From CBFDBF01 sp050287965 (GTDB lineage Bacteria > Pseudomonadota > Gammaproteobacteria > Chromatiales > Chromatiaceae): a stretch of 64,000 bases of DNA. Every line of letters starts with the position of its first letter. Position 1 is the first letter of the stretch. Made by a program: the position numbers and the translations under genes. Where the stretch lies: positions 47,485 through 111,484 of the forward strand of contig JBNKCX010000018.1 of the NCBI GenBank assembly GCA_050287965.1, written 5' to 3'. Under the pieces are notes generated by a model. That model did not search any database and was not told the DNA's origin. It saw only the letters and a list, made by a program, of their open reading frames with translations. Of this stretch, positions 52,813-60,234 are shown piece by piece.

Positions 52813-53018
52813 TATTATCTGTGGGTCATAACCGATGTCCCCTCGGAATCGGGACCATCGGCGCCGGATCTCCCGTTCGGAGGAGTGAAATAATCTCGCG
52901 AGGGAGGTGGGGAAACCGGCAAAAAGGCCGTAGAATACGGCAGGCCGAAATCCGGCCCCGTGCGATTTCGTATAGATTCCGAGACATCGTTAAGAGAAAT
53001 AAAGAGGAGAACCCCCAA

Positions 53019-55037
53019 ATGACCCCCGGACTGATTTTCGCCCTGGTCTGCGCCGTAGCTGCGCTGGTTTACGGTATCGCTTCCCGGAAGTGGATCCTGC
53101 GGCAGCCGGAAGGCAGCGACCGCATGAAGGAGATCTCAGGCGCGGTCCAGGAGGGCGCCAAGGCCTACCTGAACCGCCAATACACCACCATCGGCATAGT
53201 CGGTGCCGTGCTGTTCGTGGTGCTGCTGATCGGCCTCGACGTCGCCACCGCCATCGGCTTCGCCATCGGCGCCCTCATGTCCGGCGCCGCCGGTTATATC
53301 GGCATGAACATCTCGGTCCGCTCCAACGTGCGCACTGCCCAGGCGGCCCATGAGGGCATGAACGCGGCCCTGCAGATCGCCTTCCGTGGCGGCGCCATCA
53401 CCGGCCTGCTGGTGGTGGGTCTGGGCCTGCTCGGTGTCGCCGGTTATTACACCGTACTCGTCATGATGGGTGTGGAAGACCCCCTGCATCCGCTGGTCGG
53501 CCTGGCATTCGGCGGCTCCCTGATCTCCATCTTCGCCCGTCTCGGCGGCGGCATCTTCACCAAGGGTGCCGACGTGGGGGCAGACATCGTGGGTAAGGTG
53601 GAAGCCGGCATCCCGGAAGACGATCCTCGTAACCCGGCAGTGATCGCCGACAACGTGGGCGACAACGTGGGTGACTGCGCCGGCATGGCAGCCGACCTGT
53701 TCGAGACCTACGCCGTGACTGTTGTGGCCACCATGCTGTTGGGCGGCCTGCTGGTAAAAGGCGCCGAGGCGCAGGCGGTCCTTTACCCCCTGGTCCTGGG
53801 CGGCGTCTCCATCATCGCCTCCGTGATCGGCACCTTCTTCGTCAAAGTGAAAGAGGGAGACACCAAGATCATGAAGGCCCTCTACCGGGGCCTGATCGTG
53901 GCCGGCGGCATCGCCGCCATCGCCTTCTATCCGGTCACCTCCTTGGTGATGGGCAATATTGAAGGCTACAGCACCATGGCCCTTTACGGCTCGGCCCTGA
54001 TCGGACTGGTCCTGACCGCCGCCATGGTCGGTATTACCGAGTATTACACCGCCACCGAGTTTTCCCCGGTGCGCCACATCGCCGAGGCCTCCACCACCGG
54101 TGACGGTACCAACGTGATCGCCGGCCTGGGGGTCTCCATGAAGGCCACTGCCGCGCCGGTACTGGCGGTCTGCGCCTCCATCTGGGGCGCCTACGAACTG
54201 GCCGACCTCTACGGCATCGCCATCGCCGCCACCTCCATGCTCTCCATGACCGGCATCATCGTGGCCCTGGACGCCTACGGCCCCATCACCGACAACGCCG
54301 GCGGTATCGCCGAGATGGCGGAGCTGGACGACACCATCCGTGGCATCACCGACCCGCTGGACGCGGTGGGCAACACCACCAAGGCCGTAACCAAGGGCTA
54401 TGCCATCGGCTCCGCCGGTCTCGCCGCCCTGGTGCTGTTCGCCGACTACACCCACACCCTGGAGATTAAACTTGGAAGCGCTCTTTCCTTTGATCTCTCC
54501 AATCATATGGTGCTTATCGGGTTGTTCATCGGTGGTCTGGTGCCCTATCTGTTCGGCGCCATGGCCATGGAAGCAGTAGGTCGCGCGGCCGGCGGCATCG
54601 TCAACGAGGTACGCCGCCAGTTTAAGGAGAAGCCGGGCATCATGGACCACAGCGAGAAGCCGGACTACGGCCGGGCCGTGGACATGCTGACCAAAGCCGC
54701 CATCAAGGAGATGATCATCCCCTCTCTGCTGCCCATCGCCGTACCTCTGCTGGTGGGCCTGCTGCTGGGTCCCCAGGCCCTGGGCGGCCTGCTTATCGGC
54801 ACCATCGTCACCGGGCTGTTCGTGGCCATCTCCATGACCACCGGTGGTGGCGCCTGGGATAACGCCAAGAAGTACATTGAGGACGGCAACTACGGCGGCA
54901 AGGGCTCCGACGCCCACAAGGCGGCGGTAACCGGCGACACCGTAGGCGACCCGTACAAGGATACGGCCGGCCCCGCGGTAAACCCGCTGATCAAGATCAT
55001 CAACATTGTCGCGCTCTTGATCGTACCCCTGCTGTAA
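53019..55037 (+). CDS. hppA: K+-independent proton-translocating pyrophosphatase
   Basis: A 672-residue integral membrane pump with about 16 helices that couples PPi hydrolysis to H+ movement. The PPi/Mg site is seen in GADVGADIVGKVEAGIPEDD and DNVGDNVGDCAGMAADLFE, and near the end in GGAWDNAKKYIEDG and TGDTVGDPYKDTAGPA. At GNTTKAVTKG, Lys 455 and Thr 458 are the residues that mark the K+-independent class. The ATG at 53019 follows GAGGAGA and begins directly with the first helix. An in-frame start 66 codons earlier adds a basic, unconserved leader and is rejected. Confidence 0.97.
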   Translation: MTPGLIFALVCAVAALVYGIASRKWILRQPEGSDRMKEISGAVQEGAKAYLNRQYTTIGIVGAVLFVVLLIGLDVATAIGFAIGALMSGAAGYIGMNISVRSNVRTAQAAHEGMNAALQIAFRGGAITGLLVVGLGLLGVAGYYTVLVMMGVEDPLHPLVGLAFGGSLISIFARLGGGIFTKGADVGADIVGKVEAGIPEDDPRNPAVIADNVGDNVGDCAGMAADLFETYAVTVVATMLLGGLLVKGAEAQAVLYPLVLGGVSIIASVIGTFFVKVKEGDTKIMKALYRGLIVAGGIAAIAFYPVTSLVMGNIEGYSTMALYGSALIGLVLTAAMVGITEYYTATEFSPVRHIAEASTTGDGTNVIAGLGVSMKATAAPVLAVCASIWGAYELADLYGIAIAATSMLSMTGIIVALDAYGPITDNAGGIAEMAELDDTIRGITDPLDAVGNTTKAVTKGYAIGSAGLAALVLFADYTHTLEIKLGSALSFDLSNHMVLIGLFIGGLVPYLFGAMAMEAVGRAAGGIVNEVRRQFKEKPGIMDHSEKPDYGRAVDMLTKAAIKEMIIPSLLPIAVPLLVGLLLGPQALGGLLIGTIVTGLFVAISMTTGGGAWDNAKKYIEDGNYGGKGSDAHKAAVTGDTVGDPYKDTAGPAVNPLIKIINIVALLIVPLL

Positions 55038-55075
55038 CCCCCGCGGGAGCGGTTTTTAGGCCGCTTTCGTTGTAG

Positions 55076-55111
55076 AATAAAAGAGGCCGGCAACCGCCGG
55101 CCTCTTTTATT
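55076..55111 (+). terminator. Intrinsic terminator between hppA and ppa
   Basis: A perfect ~16-bp stem (core AAAAGAGGCCGGC / GCCGGCCTCTTTT) around loop AACC, with T-rich right arm. It lies 38 bases after the hppA stop and 17 bases before the ppa start, close to its GAGGT ribosome-binding site. ppa must therefore rely on read-through or on a promoter overlapping the hairpin. Confidence 0.9.
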
Positions 55112-55128
55112 TATTGAGGTCCTTGTTC

Positions 55129-55677
55129 ATGAATCTGGATAGAGTCAGCTCCGGCGATAACGTCCCCAACGAAATCAACGTCATCATCGAAATCCCCGCC
55201 CACGCCGAGCCGGTCAAATACGAGCTGGATAAAGAGACGGGAGCCATGTTCGTGGACCGCTTCATGAGCACCTCCATGCGCTATCCCTGTAATTACGGTT
55301 ATGTCCCTCATACCCTCTCCAGAGACGGAGATCCTGTGGACGTTCTGGTGCTGACCAGTCACCCGCTGATCTCCGGTTCGGTGATCCAGTGCCGACCCGT
55401 GGGGGTCTTGAAGATGACCGATGAATCGGGCGACGATGCCAAGGTGCTGGCCGTACCCGTGGACAAGCTTTCCCGACTCTACCGCAGCGTGCGGGACTTT
55501 CGCGACCTGGCGGAGATTCTGCTGGAACAGATCGCGCATTTTTTCGAGCACTATAAGGATCTGGACGAAGGCAAATGGGTACGTGTGGACGGCTGGGGCG
55601 GCCCGGATGAAGCCAAGGAAGAGATCATGGCAAGCATACAGATGTTCAAGGATGCGCCTGAGAAACCCCACTTTTAA
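55129..55677 (+). CDS. ppa: Soluble family I inorganic pyrophosphatase
   Basis: A 182-residue cytosolic enzyme that hydrolyses PPi. Active-site residues are in VKYELDKETGAMFVDRF, YPCNYGYVPHTLSRDGDPVD (the DGDPVD metal motif) and KVLAVP. The ATG at 55129 has GAGGT upstream; an in-frame start five codons earlier falls inside the terminator stem and is rejected. Its presence beside the PPi-conserving H+-PPase and PPi-PFK implies that the two uses of PPi are regulated against each other. Confidence 0.96.
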   Translation: MNLDRVSSGDNVPNEINVIIEIPAHAEPVKYELDKETGAMFVDRFMSTSMRYPCNYGYVPHTLSRDGDPVDVLVLTSHPLISGSVIQCRPVGVLKMTDESGDDAKVLAVPVDKLSRLYRSVRDFRDLAEILLEQIAHFFEHYKDLDEGKWVRVDGWGGPDEAKEEIMASIQMFKDAPEKPHF

Positions 55678-55759
55678 GGGCATTCCGAACGGATCACCGC
55701 TCTATTAATTTAGAGCGTGCGGCGGAAACGAGCGCCACACCCGGATTGCAAGAGAAACG

Positions 55760-56308
55760 ATGAAAATCTGTATACTTTCGGACAGCCACGACCATATCCC
55801 CCTGCTGCAGGCGGCGGTGGCGGAAGCCAAGGAGCGGGGTGCACAAGCCATCCTGCACTGCGGTGACGTGGTGGCGCCCAACACCCTGCGCCACATAAAC
55901 AACATCGGCCTGCCGGTGCACGTAATCCACGGCAACAACACCGGCGACCTCTACACCCTGGGACAACTGGTAGCCAGATCCGACAGCGTCATTCAGTATC
56001 ATGGAATGGACGCGGCGGTGGAGCTGGCGGGGAAACGGATATTTCTGGTCCATTACCCCCATTACGCCAAGGCAATGGCCGCCACCGGCGATTGGGATCT
56101 GGTCTGTTGCGGCCACAGTCACACTCTGAAGATTGAGTCTCTACCGAATATCAAAGGCGGCACTACACCGCTGGTCAATCCCGGCACCGTAGGCGGCGTC
56201 GGCAGCGCCCCGGCAACCTACGTAATGGCCGACCTGGAGATCATGGAGTTCGAGGTATTCGAACTTTCCAAGAGCATCGAACAGAGCACCCGGCCGGAGG
56301 GACTGTAA
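55760..56308 (+). CDS. YfcE/MJ0936 family metallophosphodiesterase
   Basis: A 182-residue phosphoesterase with all metal-binding motifs: DSH in KICILSDSHDHIPLL, GD in LHCGDVVAP, GNN in VIHGNNTGDL, then H in VHYPHYAK and GHSH in CCGHSHTLKIE. Members hydrolyse artificial phosphodiesters; the natural substrate is uncertain. It lies 82 bp after ppa. A 7-bp hairpin CGCTCTA / TAGAGCG (55698-55717) separates them. Confidence 0.88.
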   Translation: MKICILSDSHDHIPLLQAAVAEAKERGAQAILHCGDVVAPNTLRHINNIGLPVHVIHGNNTGDLYTLGQLVARSDSVIQYHGMDAAVELAGKRIFLVHYPHYAKAMAATGDWDLVCCGHSHTLKIESLPNIKGGTTPLVNPGTVGGVGSAPATYVMADLEIMEFEVFELSKSIEQSTRPEGL

Positions 56309-56379
56309 GCCGTGTCCGGGCTTGTGCAATATTTGCGGCGAAGGGGCTTTGTTCTAGAGCCGGGATTTCCGAACCTACC

Positions 56380-56991
56380 ATGAACCCCTATTATCACCGG
56401 ACACATTTTCTCACCAGCGCCGCACGGCTCGCCCAGTCCCCCCCGGACGAGGGCATGGAGGTGGCATTTGCAGGCCGCTCCAATGCCGGCAAGTCGAGCG
56501 CCATCAATGCGCTCTGCCAGCAAAAGGGACTGGCGCGAACCAGTAAGACTCCGGGCCGCACCCAATTGCTCAACTTTTTCATCCTGGATCCGAAGCGGCG
56601 CCTGGTGGATCTTCCAGGGTACGGTTACGCCAAGGTATCGGAATCCATAAAGCGGCAATGGCAGGCGGAACTGGCCGCTTATCTCGAACAGCGCCACTCT
56701 CTGCGGGGCCTGATCCTGCTGATGGACATCCGCCACCCGCTGAAGGAATTCGACCGCCAGATGCTGGACTGGTGCGGCCACCGGGGACTGCCGGTGCATA
56801 TCCTGCTTACCAAGGCCGACAAACTGAAACGGGGCGCCGCCAGCAAAACCCTGCATCAGGTGCGGAAAGAGTTGGCGCCTTACGGGGAAGAGGTGACGCT
56901 GCAGCTGTTTTCCTCCCTCAACCGCCAGGGCGTGGACGAGGCCCATGCCCTGCTTGACCGGTGGCTGGAACTCACCGCCGGGCAGGACTAA
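56380..56991 (+). CDS. engB: Ribosome-biogenesis GTPase YihA/EngB
   Basis: A 203-residue GTPase needed for 50S assembly. G motifs: G1 GRSNAGKSS at 32-40, G2 in SKTPGRTQLLNFF, G3 DLPGYGYA, G4 TKADKLKRG and G5 SSLNRQG. It is convergent with polA, as in E. coli and Pseudomonas, and the 247-bp space between them holds the candidate small RNA. Confidence 0.97.
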   Translation: MNPYYHRTHFLTSAARLAQSPPDEGMEVAFAGRSNAGKSSAINALCQQKGLARTSKTPGRTQLLNFFILDPKRRLVDLPGYGYAKVSESIKRQWQAELAAYLEQRHSLRGLILLMDIRHPLKEFDRQMLDWCGHRGLPVHILLTKADKLKRGAASKTLHQVRKELAPYGEEVTLQLFSSLNRQGVDEAHALLDRWLELTAGQD

Positions 56992-57021
56992 ATGCCTACA
57001 TAACCCGCTGATTTAACAGAC

Positions 57022-57068
57022 AAAAAGAAAGATCCCGGAGCCTTAGGGGAGACAAAGCTACCGGGATC
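57022..57068 (-). terminator. Intrinsic terminator of the candidate sRNA and of polA
   Basis: A perfect 8-bp stem GATCCCGG / CCGGGATC plus three inner pairs, with TTTCTTTTTG directly after it in minus-strand direction. It is ~170 bases beyond the polA stop, which leaves room for a separate transcript in between. Confidence 0.85.
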
Positions 57069-57142
57069 AGAACGCCCGGCAAAGGGAGTGTGCCGGGTCT
57101 ATTTGGCCGCTCGGGGAAAAGCGGCCAGCGTCCGAGAACGCT
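57022..57142 (-). ncRNA. Candidate small RNA with three C-rich hairpin loops, downstream of polA
   Basis: On the minus strand three stem-loops follow each other. Stem 57104-57111/57120-57127 (8 bp) has loop UUUCCCCG. Stem 57075-57081/57091-57097 (7 bp) has loop CACUCCCUU. Stem 57031-57038/57061-57068 (8 bp, GATCCCGG) has UCUCCCC in its loop and is followed by TTTCTTTTTG. Each loop presents a UCCC-type motif, a known design of sRNAs that pair with Shine-Dalgarno regions. A sigma-E-like promoter lies just upstream. The position between polA and engB is that of Spot 42 in Enterobacteria and ErsA in Pseudomonas, transcribed in the same direction as polA. Structure and position are seen; that it is an expressed sRNA is inference. 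It could instead be an elaborate polA 3' end. Confidence 0.6.
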
Positions 57143-57149
57143 TGCTATA

Positions 57150-57176
57150 AGAGACCCGGGAAATCGCCGGAAGTTC
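57150..57176 (-). promoter_or_regulatory. Sigma-E/AlgU-like promoter for the candidate sRNA
   Basis: On the minus strand GAACTT (57171-57176, preceded by GG) and GTCTCT (57150-57155) are 15 bases apart, matching the GAACTT-N15/16-GTCTNN pattern of envelope-stress sigma factors. Transcription would start near 57142, a few bases before the first hairpin. A sigma-70 pair at this spot is not convincing. Confidence 0.5.
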
Positions 57177-57238
57177 CCCGGCCTTGCCTGACCCCATTTG
57201 AGGGCCAACACTGGGAATCCACATAGCGTTAACAGGCC

Positions 57239-59950
57239 CTAATGGGCCTCGTCCCAGTTGGCCCCTACGCCCACATCCACCAGCAGCGGGATCCGCAGCT
57301 CCGCCGCCCCCTCCATGAAGCCACGAATCCGGCCTGCGGCCTGCTCCGCCAGATCCTCCCTCACCTCGAACACCAGCTCATCATGCACCTGCATGATCAT
57401 GCGCACCGCGGGACGTTCTTCCTCAATCCAGCCATCCACGGCCAGCATGGCCCGCTTGATGATATCCGACGCGGTGCCCTGCATGGGGGCGTTGATGGCG
57501 GTACGCTCGGCGGCCGCCCGACGTTGGCCGTTACGGGAATTGATCTCAGGAAGATAAAGCCGGCGCCCGAACAGGGTTTCCACATAGCCCCGGTCATGGG
57601 CCTCCATACGGATCCGATCCATGAACGCCTTCACTCCGGGATAACGCTCAAAATAGAGATCCACGTAGGACTGGGCCTCACCACGCCCGATACCGAGCTG
57701 CCGCGCCAGACCGAAGGCGGACATGCCATAGATAAGCCCGAAATTGATGGCCTTGGCGGAACGGCGCTGATCGCCACTGACCGCCTCCAGATCACCCCCG
57801 GTAAAGACCTCGGCGGCGGTGGCGCGATGGATGTCGAGCCCGTCGTTGAAGGCACGGAGCAGGGCCTCATCCTGCGACAGATGGGCCATGATCCGCAGCT
57901 CGATCTGAGAGTAGTCCGCCGCCACCATGCGCCACCCCTGCTCCGGAATAAAGGCCTGGCGAATACGACGCCCCTCTTCGGTGCGCACCGGGATGTTCTG
58001 CAGATTGGGATCCGACGACGAGAGCCGGCCGGTGGCCGCCACCGCCTGATGATAGGAGGTGTGAACCCGCCCCGAATCCGGATTCACCATCTCCGGCAGT
58101 TTGTCGGTATAGGTGGATTTAAGCTTGCTCAAACCCCGGTGTTCCAGAATCAGCCCCGGCAGCTGATGCCCCTGGTCCGCCAGTTCCTGCAACACCGCTT
58201 CAGCGGTTGAAGGAACGCCCTTGGGGGTCTTGGAGATCACCGGCAGCTCCAGCTCCTCAAAAAAGACCTGTCCGATCTGCTTGGGGGAACCGAGATTGAA
58301 AGGGTGTCCGGCAATCTCGTAGACCTGCTGCTCCAGATCGTGCATGCGCTTCGCCAGCTCCCGGCTCTGTCGTGCCAACATGGCGCCGTCGATTCGCACG
58401 CCGGTCCGCTCCATGCGCGCCAGCACCGGTACCAGGGGCATCTCTATTTCCCGGAACAGGCCCGCCAGGGCGGGCTCCGTCTCCAACCGCGTCCACAACA
58501 CCTGGTGCAGGCGCAGGGTGATATCGGCATCTTCCGCGGCGTAGGGCGCGGCCTGCTCCAGAGGCACCTGGTCGAAACGGAGCTGTTTGGCCCCCTTGCC
58601 CGCCACATCCTCGTATTTGATGGTCCTGTGGGCCAGGTAGTTGGCTGCCAGAGAGTCCATATCGTGTCGCGTGGCGGTGGAATCCAGGACATAGGACTCC
58701 AGCATGGTGTCGAAGGCCACGCCCCGCATCTCTATACCGTGGCGCACCAGGACATTCATGTCATATTTGAGGTTCTGGCCGATCTTCGGCAGCCCGTCGT
58801 CCTCCAGCAGAGGCTTAAGCTGAGTGAGTACCCACTCACGCTCTAACTGCTGTGGGACACCGGGATAGCTGTGGGCCAGAGGCACATAGGCGGCCTCCCC
58901 CGGCTCCAGGGAAAACGAGACCCCCACCACCTCGGCCTGCATGTAGTCGAGACTGGTAGTCTCCGTGTCGAAGGCGAAAATCTCAGCCTGCTGCAACCGC
59001 TTCAGCCAGGTGTTGAAATCGCTCTTGGCGAGAACCGTATGGTATAGGGTCTCCGACGCGGTATCCGGTTCGGGTTCCGACGCGGCCTTTCCGAAAGTCT
59101 CTCCGAGGCTCTCAAGCAACCGCTTTGATTCCAGCCACCCGTACAGCTCCCGCAGTCGGTCCGTATCCGGCGCCCCCGGGGTGAGATCCACGGGGCCCAG
59201 GTCCAGCGCCACATCCAGTTTGAGAGTGGCGAGTTCCCGGGAGAGGGGCAGAATATCCAGACTGGCTCGCAGGTTCTCTCCGATCTTGCCTGTTATCTCC
59301 TCCGCGTGAGCCGTCAGATTGTCCAGGTCTCCATACTCCGACAACCATTTGGCCGCCGTCTTGGGACCGCACTTGGGCACCCCGGGGATGTTGTCCGAGG
59401 AGTCCCCTACCAGGGCCAGATAATCCACGATCTGCTCCGGCGTCACCCCAAACTTCTCCACCACCCCGTGGCGGTCGGTGACGGAATCGGACATGGTGTT
59501 GATAAGCGTGATCTGATCGTTCACCAGTTGTGCCAGATCCTTATCGCCGGTGGAGATGAGGGTGTCCATCCCCTGTTCGGTGGCCTGCTTGGCCAGGGTC
59601 CCGATCACGTCGTCCGCCTCCACCCCCTCGATCATCAGCAACGGCAGCCCCAGGGCGCGGATGATGTCGTGCAGGGGCTGAATCTGGGACCGCAATTCGT
59701 CCGGCATGGGTGGCCGATTGGCCTTGTACTGATCATAAAGCTGGTTGCGGAAACTCCCGCCCGGCGCATCGAACACCACCGCCACGTGCTCCGGCGCATA
59801 CTCCTGCAGGAGCTTGCGCAACATGTTGATAACACCCACCACGGCGCCGGTGGGCTCTCCCTTGGAGTTGGTCAGGGGCGGCAGTGCATGGTAGGCACGG
59901 AACAGATAAGAGGAACCGTCGACCAGGATAAAGGGTTTGGTTTTTATCAT
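57239..59950 (-). CDS. polA: DNA polymerase I
   Basis: A 903-residue repair and Okazaki-fragment polymerase. Three parts are intact. The 5'-3' exonuclease (~1-290) shows VDGSSYLFRAYHALPPL and VGDSSDNIPGVPKCGPKTA. The 3'-5' proofreading domain keeps its acidic residues (FAFDTETTSLDYM, NLKYDMNVLVRHG), so it should be active. The polymerase domain shows motif A DYSQIELRIMAHLS, motif B RRSAKAINFGLIYGMSAFG and motif C MQVHDELVFEV. The start codon is only 17 bp from the edge of repeat element B, so its promoter must lie in or beyond that element. The ribosome-binding site is weak. Confidence 0.98.
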   Translation of the reverse strand: MIKTKPFILVDGSSYLFRAYHALPPLTNSKGEPTGAVVGVINMLRKLLQEYAPEHVAVVFDAPGGSFRNQLYDQYKANRPPMPDELRSQIQPLHDIIRALGLPLLMIEGVEADDVIGTLAKQATEQGMDTLISTGDKDLAQLVNDQITLINTMSDSVTDRHGVVEKFGVTPEQIVDYLALVGDSSDNIPGVPKCGPKTAAKWLSEYGDLDNLTAHAEEITGKIGENLRASLDILPLSRELATLKLDVALDLGPVDLTPGAPDTDRLRELYGWLESKRLLESLGETFGKAASEPEPDTASETLYHTVLAKSDFNTWLKRLQQAEIFAFDTETTSLDYMQAEVVGVSFSLEPGEAAYVPLAHSYPGVPQQLEREWVLTQLKPLLEDDGLPKIGQNLKYDMNVLVRHGIEMRGVAFDTMLESYVLDSTATRHDMDSLAANYLAHRTIKYEDVAGKGAKQLRFDQVPLEQAAPYAAEDADITLRLHQVLWTRLETEPALAGLFREIEMPLVPVLARMERTGVRIDGAMLARQSRELAKRMHDLEQQVYEIAGHPFNLGSPKQIGQVFFEELELPVISKTPKGVPSTAEAVLQELADQGHQLPGLILEHRGLSKLKSTYTDKLPEMVNPDSGRVHTSYHQAVAATGRLSSSDPNLQNIPVRTEEGRRIRQAFIPEQGWRMVAADYSQIELRIMAHLSQDEALLRAFNDGLDIHRATAAEVFTGGDLEAVSGDQRRSAKAINFGLIYGMSAFGLARQLGIGRGEAQSYVDLYFERYPGVKAFMDRIRMEAHDRGYVETLFGRRLYLPEINSRNGQRRAAAERTAINAPMQGTASDIIKRAMLAVDGWIEEERPAVRMIMQVHDELVFEVREDLAEQAAGRIRGFMEGAAELRIPLLVDVGVGANWDEAH

Positions 59951-59967
59951 GTATTTAAAAAATTTTT

Positions 59968-60215
59968 CCGCAAATGAACGCCAATTAACGCAAAGTTGAT
60001 TGTAGCTCCAAGGAACTTCTTATTTACTCACAGATAAGCTGAGTTTGTGCCCAAAAGGCGATGACTGTACGGAAGATCTGGATTCAGGCCCACAACCAGC
60101 ATCGAGGTTTCCAAAGACAGATGACCCCAGCTAAAAAATCCACCTAACCTCAAGGGGTTACTCGCGTAACAAAAGCAGTATTGGTGTATTTGCGTTTATT
60201 CGCGTTCATTTGCGG
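59968..60215. repeat. Intergenic element B, copy 2, with inverted-repeat ends
   Basis: A 248-bp unit between the polA start and the speA end. The left end starts CCGCAAATGAACGCCAATTA. The right end on the other strand starts CCGCAAATGAACGCGAATAA; 25 of 27 positions agree. The ends match those of copy 1 at 29211-29402, while the interiors do not obviously align. No gene lies inside. Confidence 0.7.
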
Positions 60216-60234
60216 ACCCTATCGGAAGATAGCC

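Noticed and set aside
53136..54917. A 593-codon minus-strand frame opposite hppA
   Set aside because: Mirror of a GC-rich membrane-pump gene. The His/Gly/Asp-rich product has no recognisable motif, and hppA is unambiguous.
55698..55717. Hairpin after ppa as a terminator
   Set aside because: The 7-bp stem has no T run after it, so termination cannot be supported.
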